Positions 5,378 to 13,509 of a stretch of DNA of 15,463 bases are shown in pieces. The first letter of the stretch is position 1, and every line of letters begins with the position of its first letter. The stretch comes from JBCBSS01 sp039819065 (GTDB lineage: Bacteria; Bacteroidota; Bacteroidia; Cytophagales; Cyclobacteriaceae): assembly GCA_039819065.1 (NCBI GenBank), contig JBCBSS010000174.1:1-15463 (forward strand), read 5' to 3'. Position numbers and translations under genes: made by a program. The notes under the pieces were generated by a model. That model was not told the origin of the DNA and made no database searches. It saw nothing but the letters and a program-made list of their open reading frames with translations.

Positions 5378-7501
5378 ATGATAAAGTGGGGATCCTATCC
5401 TTTCATAAGGATAGCTATTGCTTTTGCGTTAGGCATTTTGACTGGCCATATTTACGAAGGCCACATATCAGGTTTTCAAGTACTTTTAGTGACAATAATT
5501 ACTTTATTTATCTACCTGCTGATTGCCCTTTCCCTCAAACGTAGACATTTCTTCAGATACAGCACCATACTCAGCGTTCCCGCATTTGTTTCTCTCTTTC
5601 TTTTAGGCTATTACAATCGACAACAGGCCAATAGCCTTCTGGATAAGTCTCATTTTGTTCATCAAGAGCAGCCTATAACCTATTACACTGCCAATGTTAT
5701 CAGTGAAACAGAGGAAAAAGAAAAGACATTTAAAGCAGTGGTAGAAATGGATGCCATTTATGCGGATTCCAGTTGGCAATCCACTAAAGGCAAGGTGTTA
5801 GTCTATTTCCGTAAGGACTCTCTCTCAAGCCTGCTCAAGTACGGTGATCGACTAATGTTCAAAGGTTCACCTGATTCTATTAAAGGGCCGAAGAATCCGG
5901 GAGCTTTTGATTACCGCCAATACATGGCTTTAAAAGATATCCACCACCAGCAATTCGTAGATGCTGATAGATACCAACTGCTGTCAAGAAGTGAAGGCAA
6001 TGCTTTCTATGCTCATGCCCTTAGTATTCGAAGTTGGGCCGTTCAAACCTTTAAAGATAAAATAGCAGACGAGCAATCTGCAGCCATTGTATCTGCGCTG
6101 GTACTGGGCGCCAAAAGCGACCTAAGCGACGACGTGAAGCAAGCGTACGCTACCGCCGGAGCGATGCATGTATTGGCCGTTTCCGGTTTGCATGTAGGTA
6201 TTATATATATGATCATACTCGCCGTCTTCGGAAAGCTTCAAGGGTCGAAACGCGGTAAAACGCTTTTGGTATTGATAAGTCTTATGCTCTTATGGAGTTA
6301 TGCCATGATTACAGGGTTCTCGCCATCGGTGTTACGGGCAGCTACCATGTTCTCTTTTATGGCGGTAGGTAAGGCTTTTAATCGGAATAGTAACATTTAC
6401 AATGCGATCTTCGCCTCAGCCTTCGTACTGCTTTGTATTGACCCTCATTTGCTGATGTCTGTTGGTTTCCAATTGTCATATTCTGCTGTAATAGGTATAG
6501 TATATCTCCAGCCGCGTATTGAAGGCTGGTTCTCCTCCTCCAATTGGCTGCTCAACAAGGTTTGGTCAATTACCAGCGTTACGTTGGCCGCTCAATGCGC
6601 TACACTGCCTTTGAGTCTCTACTATTTCAATCAGTTTCCAACCTATTTCCTGGTATCCAATCTGATCGTTATTTATGCTGCAACCATTATACTTTGCGCC
6701 GGGCTGTTGGTACTGGTCACCAGCTTCATAACTGTTATTACTGATTTTTTAGGCATGGTGCTCAGTCACTTGGTTTCATGGCTTAACACCTTCATATTCT
6801 GGATAGAAAGTTGGCCTATGAGTCGGCTCAAAGGACTTTACATCGATATGTGGCAGACACTTCTTGTGGCCACAATACTGGTTTTAATAATCAAGTTGTT
6901 TGTACACCGTCGCTTTCGATCGTTAAAGTCAGTGTTAATAGTCACATGTCTCTTTGCAGGATATTCATTCTATGGCATTCTAAAGCAACAATCTCGACAG
7001 CGCATTATATTCTATGATATCAAGAAAAGCAGCAACTTGGAACTGGTGCAAGGTTTCGATGCGCAGCTTTTTATGGACAGTACCACGATGACTGATCAAA
7101 ACAGCATGGCTTACAACATCACGCCATTACATCAGAAGTGGGGTTTGAATGCTAAGCTCACTGCCAGTACATCATATTTCGCAAGCCCAAAGAATAGCCG
7201 AGCTGTTGAGTTTACCATTTGGGATGGGTTAAAGCTGGCTAGAATAAGTCAACCTTTAAAAACACTGGAAGGCAATGGTGGAAAGACGGAGGTAGATGTA
7301 ATCGTTATTGCAGGCAATGCTGTCAAAAGCCTGGACGCAATAACCGCATTGTTTGAAGCCAAGCTCATTGTCATTGATAGTTCTAACAGTTTTAAAGTAA
7401 GTCGATCTTTGAAGAGGCAGGCAGATTTAGCACATATTCCCGTCCATTCAGTGCTACTAGACGGCGCACTAATACTTGATCCTGAAACACTATCGCTCTA
7501 A
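5378..7501 (+). CDS. comEC: ComEC/Rec2 family DNA-uptake channel protein
   Basis: A 707-residue polytopic inner-membrane protein. It has the N-terminal membrane helices and soluble DUF4131-type region (residues about 1-180), then the Competence domain with the hallmark MHVLAVSGLHVGI at about 263-275 and many helices to about 540. ComEC forms the channel that moves single-stranded DNA into the cytoplasm during natural transformation. The C-terminal 170 residues are soluble but show no HxHxDH motif, so the metallo-beta-lactamase domain seen in many Firmicutes and Proteobacteria proteins is absent or degenerate. I prefer the ATG at 5378, nine bases after AAAGGA (5363-5368), over the GTG at 5372, which would add two residues. 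It follows the acetyltransferase by 56 bases. Confidence 0.93.
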   Translation: MIKWGSYPFIRIAIAFALGILTGHIYEGHISGFQVLLVTIITLFIYLLIALSLKRRHFFRYSTILSVPAFVSLFLLGYYNRQQANSLLDKSHFVHQEQPITYYTANVISETEEKEKTFKAVVEMDAIYADSSWQSTKGKVLVYFRKDSLSSLLKYGDRLMFKGSPDSIKGPKNPGAFDYRQYMALKDIHHQQFVDADRYQLLSRSEGNAFYAHALSIRSWAVQTFKDKIADEQSAAIVSALVLGAKSDLSDDVKQAYATAGAMHVLAVSGLHVGIIYMIILAVFGKLQGSKRGKTLLVLISLMLLWSYAMITGFSPSVLRAATMFSFMAVGKAFNRNSNIYNAIFASAFVLLCIDPHLLMSVGFQLSYSAVIGIVYLQPRIEGWFSSSNWLLNKVWSITSVTLAAQCATLPLSLYYFNQFPTYFLVSNLIVIYAATIILCAGLLVLVTSFITVITDFLGMVLSHLVSWLNTFIFWIESWPMSRLKGLYIDMWQTLLVATILVLIIKLFVHRRFRSLKSVLIVTCLFAGYSFYGILKQQSRQRIIFYDIKKSSNLELVQGFDAQLFMDSTTMTDQNSMAYNITPLHQKWGLNAKLTASTSYFASPKNSRAVEFTIWDGLKLARISQPLKTLEGNGGKTEVDVIVIAGNAVKSLDAITALFEAKLIVIDSSNSFKVSRSLKRQADLAHIPVHSVLLDGALILDPETLSL

Positions 7502-7520
7502 TTCTTTTTATGGAAATGAA

Positions 7521-7548
7521 TTAGCTTTGATACTTCATATAAAGCTAA
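7521..7548 (+). promoter_or_regulatory. Inverted repeat with a -7-like box before the crotonase gene
   Basis: TTAGCTTT at 7521-7528 and AAAGCTAA at 7541-7548 form a perfect 8-base inverted repeat with a 12-base loop, with no T run after it. TAGCTTTG at 7522-7529 also fits TAnnTTTG, but no TTG sits at the -33 position. It could be an operator, a weak promoter or a partial terminator between comEC and the next gene. Confidence 0.35.
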
Positions 7549-7560
7549 CCTCATTTTGAT

Positions 7561-8334
7561 ATGTCCTACACCAATTATCAGGTAAAAGATAGAATTGCTT
7601 ATATCACACTCGACCGGCCCGAGAAAAGGAACGCCCTTAATTACGAACTGGTAGGAGAATTAAAAGCACAGTTTGACCGGGCTTCAAAAGATGATTCGGC
7701 CAAGGTGGTAGTACTAAAAGCTAATGGTAAAGCCTTTTGCGCTGGTGCTGACTTGGCGTATATACAGCAGTTGCAAAACAATACCTACGAAGAGAATTTA
7801 GAAGACTCTTCTCATTTGAAAGAACTGTTCTGTCAGATATATACCCTTAATAAAGTAGTGATCGCTCAGATACAGGGACATGCACTGGCCGGAGGGTGCG
7901 GTTTAGCTACGGTGTGTGACTTTGGGTTTTCAGTGCCTGAAGCCAAGTTTGGTTATACGGAAGTTCGCATAGGATTCATACCCGCGATTGTAAAAGTGTT
8001 TCTACTGCGTAAGATCGGTGAAATGCGATCCAAGGAATTACTGCTGACTGGTAAACTAATCAGTGCAGAAAATGCACACAGTATGGGATTAGTGAACGAA
8101 GTAGTGGAAGCAGATCACTTAGAGTCGACTGTTTATGAGTTTGCTCAATCATTGGTGAGCGAGAATTCTGGCCAATCGATGGCTTACACTAAGCAAATGA
8201 TAGCAGAAGTACAATCTATGACAGTAGCAGAAGGCCTGCAGTATGCTGCTGAAATGAATGCCAAAGCACGCGGCAGTGAGGACTGTAAGAGAGGCATTGC
8301 CGCCTTTTTGAATAAAGAAGAGATATCTTGGTAA
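7561..8334 (+). CDS. Enoyl-CoA hydratase/isomerase (crotonase) family protein
   Basis: A 257-residue crotonase. The oxyanion-hole segments FCAGADL (59-65) and LAGGCGLA (109-116) are present, and FGYTEVRIGFIP (130-141) carries Glu134, the equivalent of the second catalytic glutamate of rat enoyl-CoA hydratase. The first catalytic glutamate (in the GCEL motif) is a glycine here (Gly114). Together with the TEVRIGFIPA motif this resembles the methylglutaconyl-CoA hydratase-like branch of leucine degradation in Bacteroidota, but the exact substrate is not certain. The C-terminal RGSEDCKRGIAAFL helix is intact and the length is normal. It starts 59 bases after comEC and its stop overlaps the start of the deacetylase gene (TAATG). 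Confidence 0.9.
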   Translation: MSYTNYQVKDRIAYITLDRPEKRNALNYELVGELKAQFDRASKDDSAKVVVLKANGKAFCAGADLAYIQQLQNNTYEENLEDSSHLKELFCQIYTLNKVVIAQIQGHALAGGCGLATVCDFGFSVPEAKFGYTEVRIGFIPAIVKVFLLRKIGEMRSKELLLTGKLISAENAHSMGLVNEVVEADHLESTVYEFAQSLVSENSGQSMAYTKQMIAEVQSMTVAEGLQYAAEMNAKARGSEDCKRGIAAFLNKEEISW

Positions 8335-9236
8335 TGCTTAAGGTAGCTTTTTCAGAAAAGTATATTTACACTTTACCCGACAATCATCGGTTCCCGATTG
8401 CCAAATATATCTTGGTGAAGGAGCAACTGATTTATGAAGGGACAATAGAAGAAAACCAGATCTTCGATCCTGGGTTGGTAGAAGAAGACTTGATCCTACA
8501 AATACACGACGAAGACTATTGGAACAAGTTAAAACAGTTAAAACTCTCCCATAAAGAAGCCCGTAGAATTGGGCTCCCCATCACTGAGATATCTGTGAAG
8601 CGTGCCAGGAACAGTGTGGCCGGTACAGTAGAATCGACAGATAACGCACTTGAGTATGGAGTGGGCGTCAATTTGGCTGGAGGTACCCATCATGCTTATC
8701 GTGATAGAGGGGAGGGTTTCTGTGCATTAAATGATATCGCCATCGCATCCCATTATTTATTATCTAGAAAGCTGGCTAGTAAAATTCTGGTGGTGGATTT
8801 AGATGTCCACCAAGGAAACGGCACGGCTAAAATATTCGAGGGTGATGATCGGGTGTTTACTTTCAGCATGCATGGCGAGCATAACTACCCTTTAAGGAAA
8901 GAAGTGTCCGATCTGGATATAGCCTTGCCACTCGGTACCAGCGACGAAACATATCTGCAAACGCTTAGTTATTACCTGACTAAATTATTTGAAAGCGTAA
9001 AACCCGACTTTGTTTTCTATCAGTCCGGTGTGGATGTCTTGGATGCCGATAGACTAGGCAAGTTGGCTTTGTCTAAGAAAGGCTGTAAAAGGCGTGATGA
9101 AATAGTGCTTGGCATGTGCCACCAATATCAGGTACCTGTGGTGGTGACTATGGGCGGAGGATACACTGAAAGGCTGGTAGACCTGGTAGACGCTCATTGC
9201 AATACTACACGTGTGGCTACCGAACTCTACGCCTAG
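8334..9236 (+). CDS. Histone deacetylase superfamily hydrolase
   Basis: A 300-residue zinc hydrolase of the arginase/deacetylase fold. Visible marks are the paired active-site histidines His119-His120 (GGTHHAY), zinc ligands Asp157 and His159 (DLDVHQGNG), the third ligand Asp234 (SGVDVLDADRLG) and the catalytic tyrosine Tyr277 (MGGGY). Bacterial members deacetylate acetylpolyamines, small acyl amides or acetyl-lysine; the substrate cannot be told from the sequence. The N-terminal NHRFP motif is typical of this bacterial branch. The ATG at 8334 shares one base with the crotonase stop; a TTG at 8328 would add two residues and is less likely. Its TAG stop lies within the same CTAG as the stop of the convergent gene. 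Confidence 0.93.
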   Translation: MLKVAFSEKYIYTLPDNHRFPIAKYILVKEQLIYEGTIEENQIFDPGLVEEDLILQIHDEDYWNKLKQLKLSHKEARRIGLPITEISVKRARNSVAGTVESTDNALEYGVGVNLAGGTHHAYRDRGEGFCALNDIAIASHYLLSRKLASKILVVDLDVHQGNGTAKIFEGDDRVFTFSMHGEHNYPLRKEVSDLDIALPLGTSDETYLQTLSYYLTKLFESVKPDFVFYQSGVDVLDADRLGKLALSKKGCKRRDEIVLGMCHQYQVPVVVTMGGGYTERLVDLVDAHCNTTRVATELYA

Positions 9237-9796
9237 TCATACTCATAACCCTTGCCACCATCGGTTTCCAATTCGACCCCAAGCCCTAAAACCAATCGAT
9301 TGACAAAGTTGAAGTATCCGACAACCAAGGCGGCATCTAGAATGGCACGGTCGGTTAAGCCGAGTGATTTAAGCTTTTCAGTTTGAGTTGATTTATCTTC
9401 CTTTCCCGGCTCCTCAGTCAGTGACTTGGCATAAGCGCAAAGTACCTTATCAACCTCACTGATATCCATATCCTCGAAATTTCCGGCTAGTTTTTCTACC
9501 TTATCATCATCCTTCCAGAAATGATTAAGTGCTTCACCGTGATGCTTGAAACAATACTCGCATTGATTGGAAACTGAAACGATGACCGCTATCATTTCCC
9601 GCTGGTATCTCTTCAGAGGAGACTTGCCGAACATGATGGTCATGTAAAGATCCATATGGTTTACAATCGACTTGGGGTTCAGGCTTTGGATTTTATGTAC
9701 TTCTGCTAGCTTGCCACGCGTGGCAACCAGATTATCATAAATCTCCTTAAGCTCTCCCTCAGCTTGATCATGTTGTATGACTTCAATAAACGGCAT
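9233..9796 (-). CDS. AhpD-like carboxymuconolactone decarboxylase domain protein (peroxidase-related)
   Basis: A 187-residue all-helical protein of the AhpD/peroxidase-related family. The redox centre QCEYCFKHHGEAL places Cys79, Cys82 and His86 in the CxxC...H pattern of alkylhydroperoxidase D, preceded by the usual YQREMIAVIVS helix. The C-terminal half has the TDRAILDAALVVGYFNFVNRL helix pair seen in the 180-190-residue members. It probably reduces peroxides or acts in thiol redox; the reductant is unknown. The gene stands alone on the minus strand and converges tail to tail on the deacetylase gene with a 4-base overlap. No clear promoter was found in the 148-base gap to the next gene. Confidence 0.9.
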   Translation of the reverse strand: MPFIEVIQHDQAEGELKEIYDNLVATRGKLAEVHKIQSLNPKSIVNHMDLYMTIMFGKSPLKRYQREMIAVIVSVSNQCEYCFKHHGEALNHFWKDDDKVEKLAGNFEDMDISEVDKVLCAYAKSLTEEPGKEDKSTQTEKLKSLGLTDRAILDAALVVGYFNFVNRLVLGLGVELETDGGKGYEYD

Positions 9797-9944
9797 CTTT
9801 CAAAAATTTAAAGTTCTATTTCAATAAAAGGTGACCAAAATGCGGTGAAACAGATAAATATCAAATTATTTTTCTACTTTATGGCATCATGTTGTGATCA
9901 ATCCCATAGCATGGTTGCAATCGACCAAACTAAACCAAAACATT

Positions 9945-10808
9945 ATGAGTAAATCAATTATCATCATAATACTAAATCTTTGCTTTATTCTACCTTTCAG
10001 TAGCCAGGCTCAACAAATTAGTGGTGATACCTGGAGTTCGGTAAAAAGCAAAGGTGGAGGCAAAATCAAAGTATCATTTGTTGAAACACCTGGTTTCGTT
10101 TATCGCGAACAATCGGGCCGCCTTACTGGAATATGTGTTGATCTAATGAAAGATTTCGTGGCCTACCTCAGCGAATCTAAAGGAGTAAAAGTGGATATTG
10201 AATTCGTCGGTAACGGTGATAGCTTTAGAGGCATGTATAACAGAGTCAAAGGTAGTAAGGGAGGTGTTTTTGGTCTTGGCAATATCACTATTACGGATGC
10301 GCGTAAAAAGGAAATCAAATTCAGTTCACCTTTCATAAAGAATCTGGCTGTTTTGATTTCCCAAAATCAGGTGCCTACCCTTAACAACCTAAGTAATGCC
10401 GAACAAAACTTTAAAGGGTTAACGGCATATACACCTAAAGGCACGACTAATGAGAAAAGGGTCCTAGAACTCAAAAATAAGTACTTCTCGAGCTTGAACG
10501 TAGTACAGACATCTTCAAGCCCCGAAACGCTGGAAAAAGTGATAGGTGACAAAAACGGACTTGCTTACCTTGATATAGCTTTCTACTTAGATGCGTTGAA
10601 GCGGAAAAAGCCTTTAAAACGTCATCCTGCTGGAGATAAAGGCGGTGAAGAATTCGGAATCATCATGCCCATGAATAGTGACTGGCAGCCTGTTCTTAAT
10701 GAATTCATGGCCGCAAACGGAGGTTACACACAGAGTACCAATTACAAAAAGATCATTATTAAACACTTGGGGCAGACTGGAGCGAAGTTCATTTCTCAAC
10801 TTCGATAA
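9945..10808 (+). CDS. Secreted family-3 solute-binding protein
   Basis: A 287-residue periplasmic protein. A hydrophobic signal peptide spans residues 4-18 with a likely type I cleavage after SSQA (residue 22). The mature part follows the SBP_bac_3 pattern: KIKVSFVETPGFVYRE, then a glycine-led LTGICVDLMKDFVAYL helix, GNITITDARKKEIKFSSPF at about 108-126, a second lobe TAYTPKGTTNEKRVLELK and a GEEFGIIMP return strand. Such proteins bind amino acids or similar small ligands for an ABC transporter or as sensors. No transporter genes are nearby, so it may act alone. A GTG at 9894 would add 17 residues ahead of the signal peptide and is rejected. The Cys at residue 13 is not in a lipobox. It ends in a strong terminator. 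Confidence 0.88.
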   Translation: MSKSIIIIILNLCFILPFSSQAQQISGDTWSSVKSKGGGKIKVSFVETPGFVYREQSGRLTGICVDLMKDFVAYLSESKGVKVDIEFVGNGDSFRGMYNRVKGSKGGVFGLGNITITDARKKEIKFSSPFIKNLAVLISQNQVPTLNNLSNAEQNFKGLTAYTPKGTTNEKRVLELKNKYFSSLNVVQTSSSPETLEKVIGDKNGLAYLDIAFYLDALKRKKPLKRHPAGDKGGEEFGIIMPMNSDWQPVLNEFMAANGGYTQSTNYKKIIIKHLGQTGAKFISQLR

Positions 10809-10854
10809 AAGATACTACCGCAGAGGTCAATACACCTTGATAGGGGGTATGTAA

Positions 10855-10885
10855 GGCAGGTGATAATTAATCATCTGCCTTTTTT
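10855..10885 (+). terminator. Terminator after the solute-binding protein gene
   Basis: A 10-base-pair stem (10855-10864 with 10870-10879, one G-U pair), a 5-base loop and six T at 10880-10885. It lies 47 bases after the stop codon. Confidence 0.9.
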
Positions 10886-11059
10886 GATTATCGTTTGATG
10901 GGCTGACCTTAATTGAATACATGCGATTAGCTGACAGTACTGATAATTACTGCTCAACTAAAAGTTAAGCACTAATCATTTCGATGACTTTCGACTGAAT
11001 TGAGACAAGAAAAAGTGGGCTGAAATGGTGAAAAAGTGCGTTTAAAACATCTAGGTCTT

Positions 11060-11099
11060 AAAAAGACAAAAGCGGTATCTTGGGGGATACCGCCTTGTC
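11060..11099 (-). terminator. Minus-strand terminator of the candidate small RNA
   Basis: Read on the minus strand, GCGGTATC (11093-11086) pairs perfectly with GATACCGC (11079-11072) around a 6-base loop. An outer GACAA/TTGTC pair (11099-11095 with 11069-11065) extends the stem, and five T follow at 11064-11060. Confidence 0.75.
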
Positions 11100-11131
11100 A
11101 ATAATAAAGAAACAACAACCTAATCACAAGA
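11060..11131 (-). ncRNA. Candidate small RNA of about 72 nt
   Basis: A promoter-like pair upstream predicts a start near 11131, and a strong intrinsic terminator ends the unit at about 11060. Between them the RNA is rich in U and G-U steps with no start codon and no reading frame. It overlaps no gene. The family is unknown and both ends are inferred from sequence alone. Confidence 0.45.
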
Positions 11132-11136
11132 ACACT

Positions 11137-11166
11137 CAAAGTTATGCAGAAGAACTCAATATGCAA
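11137..11166 (-). promoter_or_regulatory. Promoter of the candidate small RNA
   Basis: On the minus strand TTG (11166-11164), a 19-base spacer and TAACTTTG (11144-11137) match the Bacteroidota promoter pattern exactly at both boxes. There is no protein gene downstream for it to serve before the terminator. Confidence 0.55.
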
Positions 11167-11267
11167 CTTTTCACCTAAAAATTTTCGAAAAATGCCTAAA
11201 ATGGTTTCTATAGAATGCTATCAAGCCTGAAAAGGTCGAAAATGTACTAAATCATCATACCTGAGCT

Positions 11268-11292
11268 GCACAATTGGTAATTGTGCGTTTTT
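11268..11292 (+). terminator. Terminator-like hairpin
   Basis: GCACAATT (11268-11275) and AATTGTGC (11279-11286) form a perfect 8-base stem with a three-base loop, followed by G and five T (11288-11292). The stem is AT-rich and no plus-strand gene is known to end here, so its role is open: a stop for a short transcript or chance. Confidence 0.4.
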
Positions 11293-11464
11293 CACTAAAG
11301 TTGGCATTACAAAACGAACATTTCATGTTAAAGGTACCGATCAAGCCTAGGATATATGGAAATACAATAGTGCTAAACGTCAACTTTGGTAAATGGCCAT
11401 TTTTCACTTATCAAATTAGTCCTTTATTGACTCGGTAAACCGAACTTTTTGCTTTATTTAAAGT

Positions 11465-11472
11465 TAAATTTG
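11465..11472 (+). promoter_or_regulatory. Likely ispG -7 box
   Basis: TAAATTTG matches TAnnTTTG exactly and lies 31 bases before the ispG start codon. The TTTG upstream is at 13 bases rather than 19, so the -33 element is poor. Confidence 0.45.
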
Positions 11473-11503
11473 TGAGAGATAATTCTACGAGATAACCATC
11501 ACT

Positions 11504-13489
11504 GTGAAATCAGAAGATATACTCCAACTCAAAAAGTATTGCCAGAGCCTTACTTCATATTCAAGACGTGAATCCAGAGAAGTCTATATAGGAGACGTTC
11601 CGCTCGGAGGCTCTAACCCTATCATAGTACAATCCATGACTACGGTTGATACCATGGATACCATGGGATCGGTTGAGCAAGTGCTTCGTATGGTTGAATC
11701 GGGTTGCGAATATGTCCGGATCACTGCGCCTAGCTTAAAGGAAGCCCAGAACTTGGATGAGATCAAGAAGGAACTCAAGAAAAGGGGATGTGAGGTGCCA
11801 TTAGTGGCTGATATACACTTTACGCCTAATGCTGCGGAGCTTGCAGCCAGGATAGTAGAGAAAGTAAGGGTCAACCCTGGGAATTACGCAGATAAGAAGA
11901 AATTCGAAACAATAGAATACTCCGACAATACGTACAATGCCGAACTGGAGAGAATAAGAGACAAGTTCACTCCGCTGGTGAATATCTGCAAAGAGTATGG
12001 CACGGCCATGCGCATAGGCACTAACCACGGTTCCTTATCAGACCGGATCATGAGCCGCTACGGAGATACACCATTGGGCATGGTAGAATCAGCGTTGGAA
12101 TTTTTGCGTATCTGCGAAGACCTCAACTACTATGACATAGTACTCTCTATGAAGTCGAGTAACCCGCAGGTGATGGTGCAGGCTTATCGTCTTTTGGTTC
12201 AAAAGATGGACGAAGAGGGGCTACAGCCATACCCACTGCACCTTGGCGTGACTGAGGCTGGAGAAGGTGAAGACGGACGAATTAAGTCGGCAGTTGGGAT
12301 AGGAACCCTATTAGAAGACGGGCTTGGGGATACGGTGAGGGTTTCTCTGACAGAAGAACCTGAATTCGAAGCGCCGGTGGCCAAGATTATGGTGGACAGG
12401 TATGAGAACCGAACCGACCATAAAATCATTCCCCCCATAGAAGAAGCACCGATTGATCCTTTTTCTTACCATCGTAGAACTACTACGGAGGTGGCTAACT
12501 TCGGTATCAATAACGTGCCAAGGGTAATTGCCGATCTGAGCGATGTAAATGATCTTGACGATAAAGACCTAAAAAACATCGGCCAATTCTACCTTCCCGA
12601 ACTGGATAAGTGGAAAATGAATGATCTAGGTGCGGATTATATTTTTACCGGTGATGAGCCGATAAGATTTATGCTGCCCAACGGCCTTAAAGAGATATTG
12701 AATTTTAAGACCTGGGTTTCAGTGGAAGATAAGATCAACAAGCAGCCTCTATTTACCGCTGAGGAGTATTTGCATCAGCAAGAAAGACATGAACATCTGA
12801 ATTTTGTAGGGCTTACCATAGATCAATTGGACGATGCGCTGATCGCCTCTTTAAAACAGGACGGCAAAACGGTGCTAGTACTTAGTACAGATAACGCCCA
12901 TGCTATGGCGGAGCAGAGGAGGTTCTTTTTTACTTTGCTTGAGCATCAGTTACAGACACCGGTTATTATCAGACAAACATATCAATCCCTTGATGAAGAA
13001 AGCCTGCAAATCCACTCGGCTACAGACATGGGTGGTTTGCTCATAGATGGTTTCGGGGATGGCGTTTGGCTTGTCTACAAAGACAATACAAGCCAAGATA
13101 AAGCTGAGCAATTGGCTATGACCAAGCATTTGAACAGTACTGCTTTTGGTATTTTGCAGGCAGCCAGAACAAGGATTACTAAGACAGAATACATTTCCTG
13201 CCCTTCTTGTGGTAGAACACTGTTTGATCTGCAAGAAACCACCGCCATGATCCGCAAAAGAACCGATCACCTGAAGGGTGTAAAGATTGGTATCATGGGT
13301 TGTATCGTGAACGGGCCTGGTGAAATGGCAGATGCCGATTATGGATATGTAGGGTCGGGCAAAGGCAAAATCACATTGTACAAAGGGCAGGATGTGGTCA
13401 AAAGAGGAGTGCCTTCTGAAAATGCAGTGGATGAACTAATTGAAATTATCAGAGAAGACGGTAACTGGCTGGAGCCAGAACAATTATAA
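11504..13489 (+). CDS. ispG: 4-hydroxy-3-methylbut-2-enyl diphosphate synthase (long form)
   Basis: A 661-residue IspG (GcpE), the iron-sulfur enzyme that converts 2-C-methyl-D-erythritol 2,4-cyclodiphosphate to HMBPP in the MEP isoprenoid pathway. The N-terminal TIM barrel covers roughly residues 20-300 (IIVQSMTT, VADIHF, KVRVNPGNY, MRIGTNHGSL and SMKSSNP motifs). The C-terminal 4Fe-4S domain has Cys566 and Cys569 (CPSCGR), Cys600 and Glu607 (GCIVNGPGE), matching the three Cys and one Glu ligands of the E. coli enzyme. Between them lies an extra domain of about 250 residues, as in Bacteroidota, Chlamydiae and plant enzymes; short bacterial forms are about 370 residues. The start is GTG at 11504, since the next in-frame Met is inside the barrel. 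The small gene that follows is 20 bases away. Confidence 0.97.
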   Translation: MKSEDILQLKKYCQSLTSYSRRESREVYIGDVPLGGSNPIIVQSMTTVDTMDTMGSVEQVLRMVESGCEYVRITAPSLKEAQNLDEIKKELKKRGCEVPLVADIHFTPNAAELAARIVEKVRVNPGNYADKKKFETIEYSDNTYNAELERIRDKFTPLVNICKEYGTAMRIGTNHGSLSDRIMSRYGDTPLGMVESALEFLRICEDLNYYDIVLSMKSSNPQVMVQAYRLLVQKMDEEGLQPYPLHLGVTEAGEGEDGRIKSAVGIGTLLEDGLGDTVRVSLTEEPEFEAPVAKIMVDRYENRTDHKIIPPIEEAPIDPFSYHRRTTTEVANFGINNVPRVIADLSDVNDLDDKDLKNIGQFYLPELDKWKMNDLGADYIFTGDEPIRFMLPNGLKEILNFKTWVSVEDKINKQPLFTAEEYLHQQERHEHLNFVGLTIDQLDDALIASLKQDGKTVLVLSTDNAHAMAEQRRFFFTLLEHQLQTPVIIRQTYQSLDEESLQIHSATDMGGLLIDGFGDGVWLVYKDNTSQDKAEQLAMTKHLNSTAFGILQAARTRITKTEYISCPSCGRTLFDLQETTAMIRKRTDHLKGVKIGIMGCIVNGPGEMADADYGYVGSGKGKITLYKGQDVVKRGVPSENAVDELIEIIREDGNWLEPEQL

Positions 13490-13509
13490 AGTAAGTAAAA
13501 GCAGACGAG

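Larger units (their letters stand above)
10886..11503. other. Non-coding region with structured signals
   Basis: No convincing protein gene is seen on either strand. The left part (10886-11059) shows only a repeated GAAAAAGTG at about 11008 and 11030. The rest contains the candidate small RNA (11060-11131, minus) with its promoter, a plus-strand terminator-like hairpin (11268-11292), the ispG -7 box (11465-11472) and three copies of TTTTCAC (11168, 11289 and 11401). ATCAAGCCT also occurs twice, 121 bases apart (11219 and 11340). Confidence 0.6.

Noticed and set aside
9894..9944. GTG start adding 17 residues to the solute-binding protein
   Set aside because: It would place a non-hydrophobic segment ahead of an otherwise complete signal peptide; the ATG at 9945 is the natural start.
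11144..11230. 28-codon plus-strand frame starting with ATG
   Set aside because: Too short, no ribosome binding site, composition not protein-like, and its start overlaps the minus-strand promoter box.
12950..13270. Minus-strand frame of 106 codons inside ispG
   Set aside because: Lies wholly opposite a conserved coding region and has cysteine-rich, shadow-like composition.
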